Shown: positions 20,600 through 32,075 of the stretch, in pieces
Position numbering within the stretch: position 1 is the first letter of the stretch
Layout: each line of letters starts with the position of its first letter
Source: Ophthalmolycus amberensis
Taxonomy: Eukaryota > Chordata > Actinopteri > Perciformes > Zoarcidae
Assembly: GCA_024529925.1 (NCBI GenBank)
Contig: JAFEUB010000817.1
Span: 62,001-126,000, forward strand
Length of the DNA stretch: 64,000 nt
Direction: 5' to 3'
Notes under the pieces: model-generated
Database searches by the model: none
What the model was told of the DNA's origin: nothing
The model's input: the letters and a program-made list of their open reading frames with translations, nothing else
Made by a program: the position numbers and the translations under genes

Positions 20600-20780
20600 G
20601 AGTGAGGTGGATTTAATGTACAGTGTGCTTATGAATACACTTATGTATTCATTTGAGCAATAAATGCCGGGCTGGGTCCCACACAGAAAAACAAACTGCC
20701 TAGCTTCCGGCAGCCATTTTAATTAAATGCCATGGATTGTCAAATTTATCGATCCCCCTTCCCGTGACACAAGTCTGAAG
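20600..20780. promoter_or_regulatory. Candidate conserved non-coding block
   Basis: Unique sequence with a TTAATTAA palindrome (20719-20726) and TTATGAATAC words. No repeat similarity is seen in the window. Confidence 0.25.
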
Positions 20781-21039
20781 GATGTCCTGTGCCATTTCCA
20801 TATCTTTAGCAGCTTGTCCTACTAATGTGAGGTGAGGGATGGAAGGAGATGGAGGTGTGCTTGGCTAAATTGGGCCTGGGTCTCACAGCGTGGAGCAGAG
20901 GGAGGGAGCAGGGTGTAAATGGATGTAGATGGGCTAAAGGGGGGTTGCACATGTCCTGAAGCGATAGCCTCTGTGCTCTAGTGAGGCCTCAATCTCGCTC
21001 TCCCTCTCTCAGAGCAGATTTGTGTACAGATGGGTGTCT

Positions 21040-21500
21040 GACAGGCCTACAGCGGTTCTCCTAATTGTTCATTAAGTGTTCTATTGATTCCCTGATTTCG
21101 AGTACATGTGTCTTTCAGCCGGCCGCTCTCCATGTGAAGTGGCAGACACACATGCCACACACACTCACGCCTACGCTCTCATCCTGGCTGGACTGAGATG
21201 ACAGGGCCGGCTGATGCTGAAAATGTGAGCTGCCACTTCTAAACCAGGGCTCCTCCCTCTGCGGGGTCCAGCAGCGACCGGAAAGCAGTGCTGCGCTTGA
21301 CGCATTCGGCTTTTATTTTCCAAACTTTTAGCATCAATCAATTAAAGTGCTGGCAGCAGCACGGGAAAGAAATGTTTAATTCCTTGTTAAGCGGCAGCAG
21401 CCTCAGATTGCACCTGACTGATAAGGGAGCTTGTGTGAGTCTATTAGATCCTGATACTCTTGCCTGATTACTCGGGGAGAGTGCAAGCTTTATTTAGGCT
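21040..21500. promoter_or_regulatory. Candidate conserved non-coding block with PBX/HOX-like site
   Basis: It contains ATCAATCAATTAAAG (21333-21347), whose complement holds TGATTGAT, the PBX/HOX-type core. CTAATTG and CATTAA motifs lie at 21060-21075. The block is unique, with no open frame of note. Confidence 0.28.
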
Positions 21501-24060
21501 GAAAATGATCAAGAAAGATAGTCGGGGGGAGAGGAGAGGAGATGCAGAGAGTTAGAGAGAGACAAAGCTGAAGAAAAGGGTTGAGACTCAACAGAACATC
21601 ATCTTGAAGCAGATCTTTTATCAGTTGTGATCATCTTCTATTGTGTATTGTGGCATTCAGAGGGAGCAGCTCTCACCCTGATACACATTTAATCTGCAAG
21701 CAGAGTTGATAAAAGACTTGTGCTCTGGCATAAATCCTCTTTGTAAAAAATAGGCGATAAAAGATAAGCTAAAAAGTTATTTAAATTCTCAAAAGGAATA
21801 GAATTATACATGCAACCTTGTTCTCTGTAGCCTACCTTTGACAAAGTCATCCAGGGCTATCCTACTATATCCACCTGACGCAATAAAAGAACCTAATATG
21901 TGGCGGAGAAATGAGACTCAGCCTGATGTTGTAGCAGCTTCTCTGTGTGAAGGGAGAGCATGCAGAGCACGTACAAAAGAAGGCAATTTGTTTCAGTGCT
22001 TTCATGAATTTATAGAAAATGCAGAAAATAGAAAAGGGTAGTATTGTACGGACTGGTCAGTGCTAAAGGGAGAAAAATCACCAGACAAACTGTAACCATT
22101 TCTCTTCTTCCCCCTTTGTTCCTAGCCTCACAATTTGGCTTTCAAATTGGACTTAGCGCTTCAGTGAGTCAAGTCATATACTCCCAGCCCGGGTGGTCGT
22201 CTCCATTTCTTGGGCGCGGAAATTCTGTCGGCCCTCCTACGTTGAGTGGAGTGATAATGTTCTCTGTAAAACACAATCAGTCACCTTCCTCCTTGCCTTT
22301 GTATAAGCCTGGAGGACCCCCAATCAATACTGGCTGGCTGGGTGACTTATCATCGCGGGCCGGCCGCAGAGCTCAACTGAGCTAAGCCGAGCGGGGCAGC
22401 AGACAGTGGACTGCATCCTGATGCAGACGTGAGGTGAGGGCTGTTGGTGACCTGCCCACCAGGCAGTGACCAATTTGTTATGAGTCAACATGGGGAACGA
22501 TGGGGAGAAGAATCTCTTGGATAGGGGATACACACTAGTATTAAAACCATTTCAGCCCGGAATCAAAGAGAATGTATAAAAATAGTAAAAGTAGAAGTGA
22601 TTTTTTCTGTGTGTGAGAAGGCTTTTACAGAAGAATGTTCATACAAAGAGTTTAAAGCAAAGAACTATAACATTTAACTGGTTTAATCTGACTTTTGATC
22701 CTATATCAAAGCAGACTGCAAAATATGGTAATTACAAATAACAGTGTAATTATGTGATAATTCTAGGGGACGATAATACTAATTCTGGGTTCATAATATA
22801 GATATTTATGGAGAAATTGTGAATTAATTGAGGTTACTATTTAAATTCAACGTTTGTTAATAATACGTCACTGCTATAAAGTAATCAATCAGTCAGTTTA
22901 AGATTAGAAGCAGACAATGGCAACAGCAATCAGCATTATCAGCAAATACTACAGAAGAAGAAGATTAGAGATCAGAGATAAACGGGTTGGATACGAAAAC
23001 AGCCCTCTGTCTTTTTTATGTTTAAAAAGCCTAAAAGACATTTTTTCTTGTAAAAATGCAAATTATTTTGTGTGAGTTTAGTAATCAAAAACTCAACACA
23101 CTTCATATTATAAAACATGCCGTCTTTACAGGACTCCACGGAGTACTGTAACATGCCAGAAATAAACTTACAGTTTTTATATCATCCTAAATTATTCAAA
23201 CAAACAATAACATTGGGATGCATCTCAATTCTAGGATGTTATTCATAACAAAAATATATATCCAGGGTATACTGCCAGTTTATTAATACTCTGAAATATG
23301 TAGCACTGCGAGACACACAGAATGAGACAAAGGAGACAACAAACGTATACCTATGTGTCATATCACAATTTAAGTGCATGACCAACCCTTTGTGTAATGT
23401 TGATAAACATTACACATGAAAAACGTTTTTCACGAGAACTTTAATGTGGCCGGTACACAGCTAACTGTTCCTGAAGGCCGTAAAGGATGATGTGTGGTCA
23501 CGAACACCCGACTCTTGGCCTTGCTTGCCTCTGCAGTTTTGTGACAATACTTTCAAGGCCTTTACTTAACACGAGCACTATTGTCTTTCAGTTTTTATAT
23601 GATGGCCAAGGGATACATGTTGAAGATACAGTGAAAGTAAAAGCACACCGCTCAAATGTATGTGTCATGGTAAATCTGTTGTGTTGTGTGGTTAATGCAT
23701 CACTCAAAATCTTTAGTGGAAAATGTCAGGTAACTCCATTAGATGCATTTTTGTTACATAATATGATTATTATCTGGTGTTAATCTTAAAACTGTGTTCA
23801 TTATCTCACTAATTTGCTAGCATATGCAAGACTACCAGCTGTCTAAAGACAATTGAGTTAATCGTTTGAAGCAGATAATTGAAAAAAAAGTTAATTGGCC
23901 AAATCTAAATATGCATTTGAAGTCATAAAAATGTTGCCAAGCATGCTAAGCGAATGTTGAAATCAATGATCTGCAAATGCCTGCCTACCTTTTCGTCTTT
24001 ACCACACTGTCTGTGTTAAATATTATTTTATTCATTTACAATGTTTTACAGTCATACAAG
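21501..24060. other. Intergenic sequence without recognised genes
   Basis: Mostly unique and AT-rich. No exon candidates with convincing splice signals are seen on either strand. Confidence 0.55.
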
Positions 24061-24068
24061 TAAAAGTA

Positions 24069-24125
<57 letters not shown>
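24069..24125. repeat. (TAGA)n microsatellite
   Basis: About 14 tetranucleotide units. Confidence 0.97.
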
Positions 24126-24175
24126 CTTTATTTCAGACTCGGGGTCCATAGAGACACATACATAAACATTAAGAA
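24069..24175 (-). mobile_element. Probable 3' end of a non-LTR element, minus strand
   Basis: Read on the minus strand, the sequence ends GAAATAAAGTC followed by (TATC)n, the tail type seen on fish LINE/SINE 3' ends. The body upstream is not recognisable. Confidence 0.4.
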
Positions 24176-24412
24176 AATTAATGTGTGTGAATGTGCTTCA
24201 GTGTTTGTAACATAACAGACTGTCAGTTTACTGGGATGGGGTTCAACTCCCTGCAGTGTCCTGCTGATTGTATTTGGACTTACATGAAAGTTAACAAAAC
24301 AGTAGTGCCATTTGCTTTTACTTGAACACTTGAATTTAACACTGTTTTCATTCTAAGTTCTTCTGTAACTTTAGACTGTAGTGTGAAGCATTCATTGTAA
24401 CGTTTAACCTGA

Positions 24413-24733
24413 TTCTCATGTAGAAGCTCAGGATTTTTTGTGCGTCTCATCACGTTCCACATACCTACCAAAATTTCATACAGCTAGGTGAAACCAAATG
24501 TTGGGGCGACTCAATAGGGGGCGCTATCGAACCAATATTTCATACCGCAGCTGGACACCCCAATCAGACTGCAATTTTCGCAAATTCTGGCTTGCGTGCC
24601 AAATTTCACAAGTTTTCCAGTATCGCAAGCACCTCCTTTTTGCGACGAAACCCTAAAAATAATAAGAATAAGAAAAAACAATCGAAAAACAATAGGTCCT
24701 CCACTCCGACTACGTCGGTGCTCGGGCCCTAAT
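24413..24733. repeat. Teleost-type dispersed repeat ending GGTGCTCGGGCCCTAAT
   Basis: Landmarks are GGGGGCGCTATCGA, CAAATTTCACAAG, CACCTCCTTTTTGCGACG and a final CGGTGCTCGGGCCCTAAT with a small CCGAC/GTCGG stem beside it. This pattern is very common in fish genomes by memory. Its class is not settled here. Confidence 0.65.
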
Positions 24734-24989
24734 AATTTAGCTTCTTTCAAAAACACTGCCAAAACTGTAAATCTAAAATATAAGACGGTTTACCCATCAC
24801 AAGCAGTTGTAAGCCAGATGTTGAGAACCACGATGATACTACCAGGTAGACTCAGGTAGAGTTAATACAGCCGCAGCAATTTACCTCCACTGAATACACT
24901 GACGGACTGAGGATGAACCAGAAGTCTAAGCTGGCCAAGTGTTTACTAACATTTCAGTTTCTATGGCCCATCTATTACATCAGTGAAAA

Positions 24990-25290
24990 AGGGGGTTGGA
25001 GAGATGCTGTCTGGAATTGTCTTTAACTCTGATGATGTTTGCAGCCAAGCAGGCCTGTTAATGGCCTCTAATTGGCTTAGTGAAGAGAACATGTTGACAC
25101 TTGCTGTGTGTTCACAGTCCAGGGCCTTGCTTTGGCCATTATGCTAATTCAACCATTATATATCTGGGGGTATTAATGGGACTGACACAAGTGATGTTAC
25201 AGGTAAAGGGCTGTGAAATGGTCTGTAAACAGAGGGAATTGATTCCAAGGCTGAAGCGATTGTAACCAGCCGGCGCAGAGCTGAACAGCT
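24990..25290. promoter_or_regulatory. Candidate conserved non-coding block
   Basis: Unique sequence with CTCTAATTGGC, TATGCTAATTC and GGTATTAATGG cores. It adjoins a (TCC)n tract. Conservation was not tested. Confidence 0.28.
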
Positions 25291-25291
25291 T

Positions 25292-25331
25292 TCCTCCTCC
25301 TCCTCCTCCTCCTCCTCCTCCTCCTCCTCCT
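25292..25331. repeat. (TCC)n microsatellite
   Basis: About 13 TCC units, with further pyrimidine-rich sequence to 25385. Confidence 0.97.
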
Positions 25332-25385
25332 TTTACCTCCCTCCATTTCTCGTCCTCCTTCCTGTCTCCCCCCTCCTCTCACCCT

Positions 25386-26035
25386 TGTCCAGCCTGTCAA
25401 ATAGTCTCCGACAGCGTTCAGCAGAGGCTGTCAGGGGCCATCAAAAAGGTACCCAAACACAGCGTGAAATGCCGTCTGCTTACAAAAATGAGACTAGATC
25501 AGGATCAATACAGTTTACCCCTCTTGCCCAACACCACGGCACATCTATCCACCAACACCGACAAGCCTCAGAATCAGCCACACTACAAGTCTGACTCTAG
25601 GGCTAGCCAGCTCCCTGTCACGCAGAGGCTAGACTTATTTTACACAAGCATTACTTTTGAAAGACTCGGATTGGGACACAAAGCTGATTCACAGAATTAT
25701 TTGTTTAACTGTAACAATCGGCTTCTGTGGATGGATATCTGATTTTGTTTGACGTGACCAGACAGCCCTCAGCCATGGAAAGGCACAATCACTTAGGACA
25801 CGACTCTTCCTAGGTGCATTCATAGTGATGCATTTTGGTATTGTCGTAGTAACTGGTTTCATTGTAGAAAACAATAAGGCAGAGTATATTATGTTTTATA
25901 GCGTTTTGTAAAACCATAATTATTCAGCAATCAGTAAAGGACAATCATAAACAACAAGGAGGCAAAATCTGACAATTACTACAACCACACACACAATATT
26001 TATACAGTTCTAATACAAACACAAATATGGTCCCA
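25386..26035. other. Intergenic sequence without recognised features
   Basis: Open frames here are short and lack splice support. Confidence 0.5.
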
Positions 26036-26039
26036 TATA

Positions 26040-26180
26040 TTGTTATGTATTGTTACATCTTTGGCAATTAATCTTAAATTAATTAATTAAATAATAAATC
26101 GATTATCAAAATAGTTGCTGATTAAATTGCCTTCGATCGACGAATCAATTTATCAACAAATTGTTGCAGCTCTAATTTAT
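26040..26180. mobile_element. AT-rich TIR-like dispersed repeat, copy B (end fragment)
   Basis: It has TTAATTAATTAAAT, AAATCGATTATC and a terminal TTGTTGCAGCTCTAAT, the complement-type end of the same family as 38766-39111. Confidence 0.55.
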
Positions 26181-26459
26181 GCCAAGTTATATGTGGGGAT
26201 GGTGTAGACTTGTAGTTGCTCAGACCTTTAAGTTTCTATACATTGCTGAGAATATTAATTGAACTCCTGACCTGCTCACGTGACTACAATCTAGTTGCAA
26301 ATTTTAAGAGGAAGTATAATGACAGGTGTAATGAGAAGTTTTCATGACCTGGTACGAGCTCATACATCATTAAAAAATGAAATCCTTCGACCAAATTAAA
26401 ATATTGTTTTATGCTTCATAAATACTGAGAACTCAGGCCCTGGTTCATATCATTGCTGA

Positions 26460-26620
26460 GGCAGCCTAACAGCTATCTTGTAACAACAGGAGGAGATGAC
26501 CATTGCCTATCAAGTTCATTAAGCTGTGGATGTGCTCACAGAGCTGAAGGCAGACTATAAAACTGGGCCTGCACTGCCACACAGTAATTGAATTACTCTA
26601 CTGTTCAGCCATTTATTGTT
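26460..26620. promoter_or_regulatory. Candidate conserved non-coding block
   Basis: Unique sequence with CAGTAATTGAATTAC and TTCATTAAGC motifs. No repeat match is seen in the window. Confidence 0.2.
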
Positions 26621-26839
26621 CTGAAATCTGTGTGCAATAGTAAAAAATGGAATGTTTTTTATCCCATCCTTTTCGGTCAGCACACAAAAAAATGTCCTAC
26701 AGAGTAAATCGCTTTTAAAATTATAATTTGTGTGGTTGTATCTGTCAATCTAGGAGCCTCAGTTAACATGGATATCAAATAACAGCCTGCTAACCAGAAC
26801 TGTCAAAAACATGAGGCTAATAATTACATGCCTCTATAT

Positions 26840-26861
26840 GGGGGGGGGGGGGGGGGGGGGG
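26840..26861. repeat. Poly-G run (22)
   Basis: Twenty-two uninterrupted G bases, followed by AGGAGG. Confidence 0.97.
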
Positions 26862-27386
26862 AGGAGGTGCTGCATAATAAATCTGCTGTATTCATCTAGA
26901 GAAAATTCCGCTTCTTCACTTTTTTTGATAGGGTTTGAATACGAAGCCCAGGCTAATAAAAGATTGGCCTGTCATAATGAATCAAGAGGGCCAGTGTCAG
27001 GTAGGTAGTGTGAGTCTATCCTCTCACATATCCATCTCTGGAACAAGCCCCGGTGTGTCTACATGGCTGGAGAAAAGAGACCAGTCGACACCCTATTTGG
27101 CTCTCTCCACTGAAATTAACTTTAGACCCAGGAGAGAAAGAGAGACAGTGTTTGGAGCAGCGTGGCTTCATTTTCACCCGCAGTGAGCACCGGGGCCCCA
27201 GAGGGACAACCAAGATGGATTTGCATGCCACTCGCTATTCTCTGCTACCTGCCGCAAATTTATTATTGTGGCAAGTCAGCTTCCCCAACAGCAACTTAGA
27301 GGACTTTTCAAACCTAAATGGTATCTGCGGGCGGTCAGGACACCCATAGAAATCACACACACGCAGTCGCTGCTTTTCTCTCTCTA

Positions 27387-27388
<2 letters not shown>

Positions 27389-27443
<55 letters not shown>
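27389..27443. repeat. (CA)n microsatellite
   Basis: About 27 CA units, followed by CGCGCG. Confidence 0.97.
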
Positions 27444-27445
<2 letters not shown>

Positions 27446-27854
27446 GCGGAGGAGGGGGGAAGCTGCATCAAAAAGTAATCATGGAGATCAGAATACAGCT
27501 GTCAACCGTGCCAAACAAAAAGGTGATGCCTCTGATGAAGTGTTCGACTGTTTCAGAAACAAAGAAACAGTTAGCAACTTTTCAGACAAAGTTTGTTGGC
27601 TCTGATGAAGCTACACAGCGGGGTCATCTTTGTGGCTAAGACATGTTAGATACACTATATAAGATTATGTTTCAACTCACCCTGTGTCATAGCGTATCCT
27701 CTTCTATCTACCGGTCTTTCCTGTCCCTTTATATTGTTCGAGTCAGCCAGTCAAATTGATAAAAATGTAGAAATTCTACCGAAGTGAGCTGCATATTATA
27801 GGTCAGTGTTGCAATACACAATTAGAACTATGAGAACCAATTCAGGGCTGCCGT

Positions 27855-28190
27855 AGGTATTTTCATCACAGATTAATCAAATGATTTTTGGGGGATTATT
27901 GTGTGAATTATTTGGTGTATAAAAAAAGGCTCATTACAGATTTCTAAAGTTAAAGGTGACATTTTCAAACTAGTTTTATTGACAAACTGTTCAAACACCA
28001 AAATATTCAGGTTACTATCATATAAAAACATGGAACAGGAGAAAGTAATCACCATGAAAAAGATGCAACTTGAGAATGTTTGGCATCCTTGCTTGACAAA
28101 TTACTTAAAAACAATTATCAAAAATGTTGCACGTTAATTTTCTGTTGATTGACTCATCAATTCGTTGGCTGAAATAATTGCTTTTCCTTT
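27855..28190. mobile_element. AT-rich TIR-like dispersed repeat, copy C
   Basis: It begins GATTAATCAAATGATTTT and ends with GATTGACTCATCAATTCG before GGCTGAAATAATTG, matching the family end-words. It is diverged and non-coding. Confidence 0.5.
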
Positions 28191-28327
28191 TTAAGTTTTT
28201 TGATTTCTGCGCAATGGTAAAATATTTATTACAAACCCTGGATAAAAAGCACAAGTTGTGACTCAAAACACGATTCTCCGTCTGGACATAATGTCTGACA
28301 TGTTACTGTCAATCAGAGTAGAGCCGC

Positions 28328-28359
28328 TGACCGTGAGCACCGAGATGTGCTCACGGTCA
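28328..28359. repeat. Perfect hairpin, 13-bp stem and 6-nt loop
   Basis: TGACCGTGAGCAC (28328-28340) and GTGCTCACGGTCA (28347-28359) are exact reverse complements around CGAGAT. No T-run follows and no known element is recognised. Confidence 0.95.
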
Positions 28360-28619
28360 AATGCCTGTTAGACGGTCATGAAAGAGTGGGATAAGGAGAT
28401 TATGGTGAAAGCAGGGTCAGTGATGCCATCACCTTTCCTTTGTCCCCTACAAATGAGTATCATTCACCTGATTATCTATTATCATGTTATTGGACGTAAA
28501 TTTAACAAGCTGTTGAGAGCGCTGGAAAATCAATACCTTTTAAATGCTGTTTATGTGTGATTAACGGTTAATACCCTCACAAATTATTTAATATAATAAG
28601 GTCATTTGTCTTTCACATG

Positions 28620-29040
28620 AGCCCGGTACCCTGCAAAGAATAATAGAATAATAAATGAGGACACTAGTGAAGAGGAGATTTCTGATGCTTTCCCCGGCTC
28701 CGTTTTATTACCCATATCCTCTTTACAGCTACAAAGCTGCACTATGGTTATTTTATGCAAGTCATAAAATTAGGCTGAGATGGAATTAGCAGACTCGGGG
28801 CTCTTTATAGGTCAAGCCGGTAGTTTATGAGCCCACGACTCCCTGGCACTATTGTCAGGAGGCTAGTTAGAGGGGTCTTTAAGCATGATTTAATATGTCC
28901 ATGCCTTGGAAAATAGTTAAATAGCTAATTAAATGGAGGAGTTAATTTACATATTAATTGACCTTCCAGTAATATTTATATTGATACCTACATGAGGAGC
29001 CCTTGTCTTCATTGCCTTTCATCATAGTTAGTCTGAGCAA
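28620..29040. promoter_or_regulatory. Candidate conserved non-coding block, homeodomain-site rich
   Basis: A unique 400-base block with TAATTA (28926-28931), GTTAATTTAC and ATATTAATTG close together, plus ATTTTATGCAAG. The dense TAAT cores and lack of repeats resemble vertebrate developmental enhancers. This is inference. Confidence 0.32.
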
Positions 29041-29274
29041 ATATGGTACAACTTTTTTTGTTTAAACTCAAGTTTCTTTTTATTGTCGCTGGAGAGAGGC
29101 TGTGTATTCCCCACCATGTCAGGCACACAGCTGGCTGGGGTTTTGTGTGTAGAGGACTCCTTTTGTTGTCAGATAATGGAGGAAGCGCCATAAAAAGCGA
29201 TGGGAAGTGGCCTGGGGGGCTTTGCGGGTTGGGTGGCTCGGGCAGTTGGAGTGTGTGTCTGTGTGTGTGTAGAA

Positions 29275-29296
29275 GGGGGGGGGGGGGGGGGGGGGG
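29275..29296. repeat. Poly-G run (22)
   Basis: Twenty-two G bases, the same length as the run at 26840. Confidence 0.97.
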
Positions 29297-29478
29297 TTGA
29301 CAAAGGAGCTTGAGGAGGTGGAGGACAGCGCCTGTGTCAAAGCTGCTCTTAATTATATCTCTAATCACCAATCAGCTTGCCAACAGAACAGGACCCGGGG
29401 GCTCGACATTAGCCCAACCTGTGCAGAATTAGCACAACATTTCACCTGCAAAGCTTTCCAACACGCACTTATACAAAT

Positions 29479-29500
29479 ACACACACACACACACACACAC
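29479..29500. repeat. (CA)n microsatellite
   Basis: About 11 CA units. Confidence 0.95.
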
Positions 29501-30589
29501 TCTGCTCAGCCAGGTTGCCTCCTCAGAGAGCGCACAACATAAATCTGTTTGTTTGTTACCATCCACACCGACTATAATGCTCCATAAGAGATTTGTGCCA
29601 CGTTCTCTATGATAATAATCTATCGTACTAAATGCGGATCCTGCATGTTGCATTGTCATGTTGATGTCCGCATGGCCATTGAGGGGTAATGATGACACGG
29701 ATCAACGATGATAGATTGGAAGCACATTGTTTGTTTTCAACGGGGGGCGCGTACGTTCTGTGCGGCGTGTTGTTAGCATGGTAAGTGTGTCTTACAGCCT
29801 ATTATCAGGTTGATCATTTGTCACTAGCCTGTCTTCACTTTGTCTCCCACATTCTTTTTGGATAATGGCCGTTCAAATGGATCTGCATATGAGGCCTGCA
29901 TTCAACAATAGCTGCCCTGAATGGGTCTTTTCAGGCCGTGTAAACTAGAAATGTGGCGACAAATAACCAACAGGGTTTCTGGGATGAGTGAGTTCAGACA
30001 GAGAAGCATTAAGATGAGTTCAAGCACTGGTCTCCTGAAATATGTTTGAGTTAGTGAAAGCTGCTTTTTTCTCTTTAAATCTTTCCATCCTAATATTTAT
30101 CATATTTCTTTCAAATCAAATCAATTAAACACAACATCCAAGCCCGTCATTTCAGGTGTGGGAAAGTGATCCTGTGCATCTATCTTCCTTCATCCTTCTC
30201 CACATGGCCTCCTCTGCCGCTGGTTTTCCCAATATGGCTGCCGGACTGAACCCCCTGATACGGCCACAGGCCAGCAGCTGCCCAGGAGCCCCATGCAACC
30301 ATCAGCGACACCTCAGGGCCATCATCTCTCATCACTCACCGGAGCCAAGTAGCCTGTCAGAGGGTGCTGTGGCTGCAAATTGAATATTGTTATGATCCAT
30401 CGATTTTTCTCATCAATGCACCGTGTCTGCTCGTGTTGTTCACATGTTGATGCAAGACAGTACAGCTTGAGAGAATTTTTTTTTTTAAGCCATTACCAGT
30501 GGAGTTGTTTTGTCTTTTAATATCTTGCAATTCCAGCTGACAGCTGCGATCGCAAAGTGCTCTTGCTACTAAATTAACGACATATTTAG
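29501..30589. other. Intergenic sequence with a YY1-type site
   Basis: No gene is recognised. AATATGGCTGCC at 30231-30242 matches the YY1 core. A frame of 75 codons at 30156-30383 contains this site but has no splice or family support. Confidence 0.45.
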
Positions 30590-30925
30590 CTATAAAAACT
30601 GAAAAGATAAATTGATTAACTGATTCGTCAATCGCCTGAAAATGAATCAGCAACTATTTTTATAATCAGTTAATTGTTTCAGTCATTTTTAAAGCAAGAT
30701 TACCACACATTACCAACTCTTTGTCTTATGAAACCGGACACTGACTATTCTGGACTTTAGGTGAGACAAGGTAGGACATTTGAAGACGTCACTTTAGATT
30801 TTCATTCTTCACTACTTTGTGACAATTTCATCCCAAACAATAAATCATAAAGAAAATAATGGGTAGATTAATCCCTAATGAAGTAAATAATAAAAATTAT
30901 TAGTCGTAAGCCTATTGAAATATGA
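30590..30925. mobile_element. AT-rich TIR-like dispersed repeat, copy D
   Basis: It opens with AAATTGATTAACTGATTCG, then TTTATAATCAGTTAATTG, TGAGACAAGGTAGGACATTTG and GAAGACGTCAC, in the order expected for the family. It ends near AATTATTAGTCG. Confidence 0.6.
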
Positions 30926-31684
30926 CAAAATCACATGCATTCTAATGCCATGGCTGTTGGTACCGAAAGAGTAAACTAACCAACAGCTGGTCCCCGATAA
31001 TTTCTCTCCTGCTCTGTGTCGTTTGTGTGGTGATTAGAGGCTAAGTGCCCCTGTCCTCAGGACTCTGTCCAAGCTCTGCAGCGGTAGCCTTGATATCACC
31101 TCAGACGCTGGCTGTTAGCTGTTCAGTGGCTAACAGTTAGGTAGAGTCCCAGAGCCAGATAGCACTACAGAAAGATGCCGAAAGACATCTCAACTGTGCA
31201 GTAACAATAATCTAGCCAGGCCCCTCTGCCCCAGCTCGAGCCGAAGCCAGCATCCAACATTTCGAACTGAATAAGTCTATAAAATGGACACCTGCCACGG
31301 GACCCAGCATGCATCACTAGTGCTAGAGAGGCGAGCACAATCGCCCGGCAGTCACGGGCAGTTGCCCGCTGATATATCAGATGCGATCCCGGGGAAGGGG
31401 TTCAGTGCCCCAGCCAAATGTTAAAGTTATTTGTTCTTGTCATTAAACTAAACTTTATTGTGACCCTCTCTCGCTGTTATTGCACTAGTAGCGATTCTCC
31501 CGGATTGGACTTTATCATTGAGACTGTCTATGAATCTCTGGGGCTTTGCCACTGCACTTCACTGAGCTATAATTCCTTCTTGCCCTCATGGTCTAAAGGG
31601 CCAGAGAGAGGGGAGGACAAAGAACAAAAGGGGGAGGGATGAGCAAATAACGGATGTAACAAGACCGAGCATTTTTCACTATGC
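30926..31684. other. Intergenic sequence, possibly repeat-derived
   Basis: GC-richer than its neighbours, with GGCTGTTAGCTGTTCAG and its near-inverse GTGGCTAACAG at 31110-31138. No second copy is seen in the window and no gene. Confidence 0.4.
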
Positions 31685-32075
31685 CATCCTGATTTGCAAT
31701 TTAAAGGCGCTGTATTAACATTCAGAGCATAAATATGGTGGCAACTATTTGCTAAATTGTCGAAGTAATGTGTGCCTAGGCAGTGAATGAAGTCGCTCTC
31801 CCTCTGTGTGTGTTGTTATACAAGCTTTACCTTGCTTTGTTGACATACAGCCGGGCCGGCCGCACATGCTTTTAGTGCATGTTGGTGTTAGTGGGCGTGC
31901 CCCATTGGCTATAGCTCACGGTCACTGCCGTGCATTGTGCTCATATGGCGGTTACAGCTGACAACGCCGTGCTGACAGACATCATCGTTGCGGAAGCGTA
32001 GCACCCAAACTCCTGTTCCCCCTCAGGTAAACACTGTTAGCTCTGACAGCACTTTCAAGTTCAGGGTGCACATAC
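31685..32075. repeat. Uninterrupted copy of the repeat that hosts the composite hAT unit
   Basis: It aligns to 10520-10590 and then, without a gap in this copy, to 15869-16110. The TTTGCTAAATTGTCGAAG stretch here corresponds to the TTTGCTATGTACAAA|TAGTGGCG junction, so it is an in-window related empty site. Confidence 0.75.

Noticed and set aside
24069..24125. Regular repeats that might be a CRISPR-like array
   Set aside because: A simple tetranucleotide microsatellite in a vertebrate genome, with no spacers.
30156..30383. 75-codon frame containing MASSAAGFPN
   Set aside because: No donor or partner exon. The AATATGGCTGCC word is better explained as a YY1-type site.
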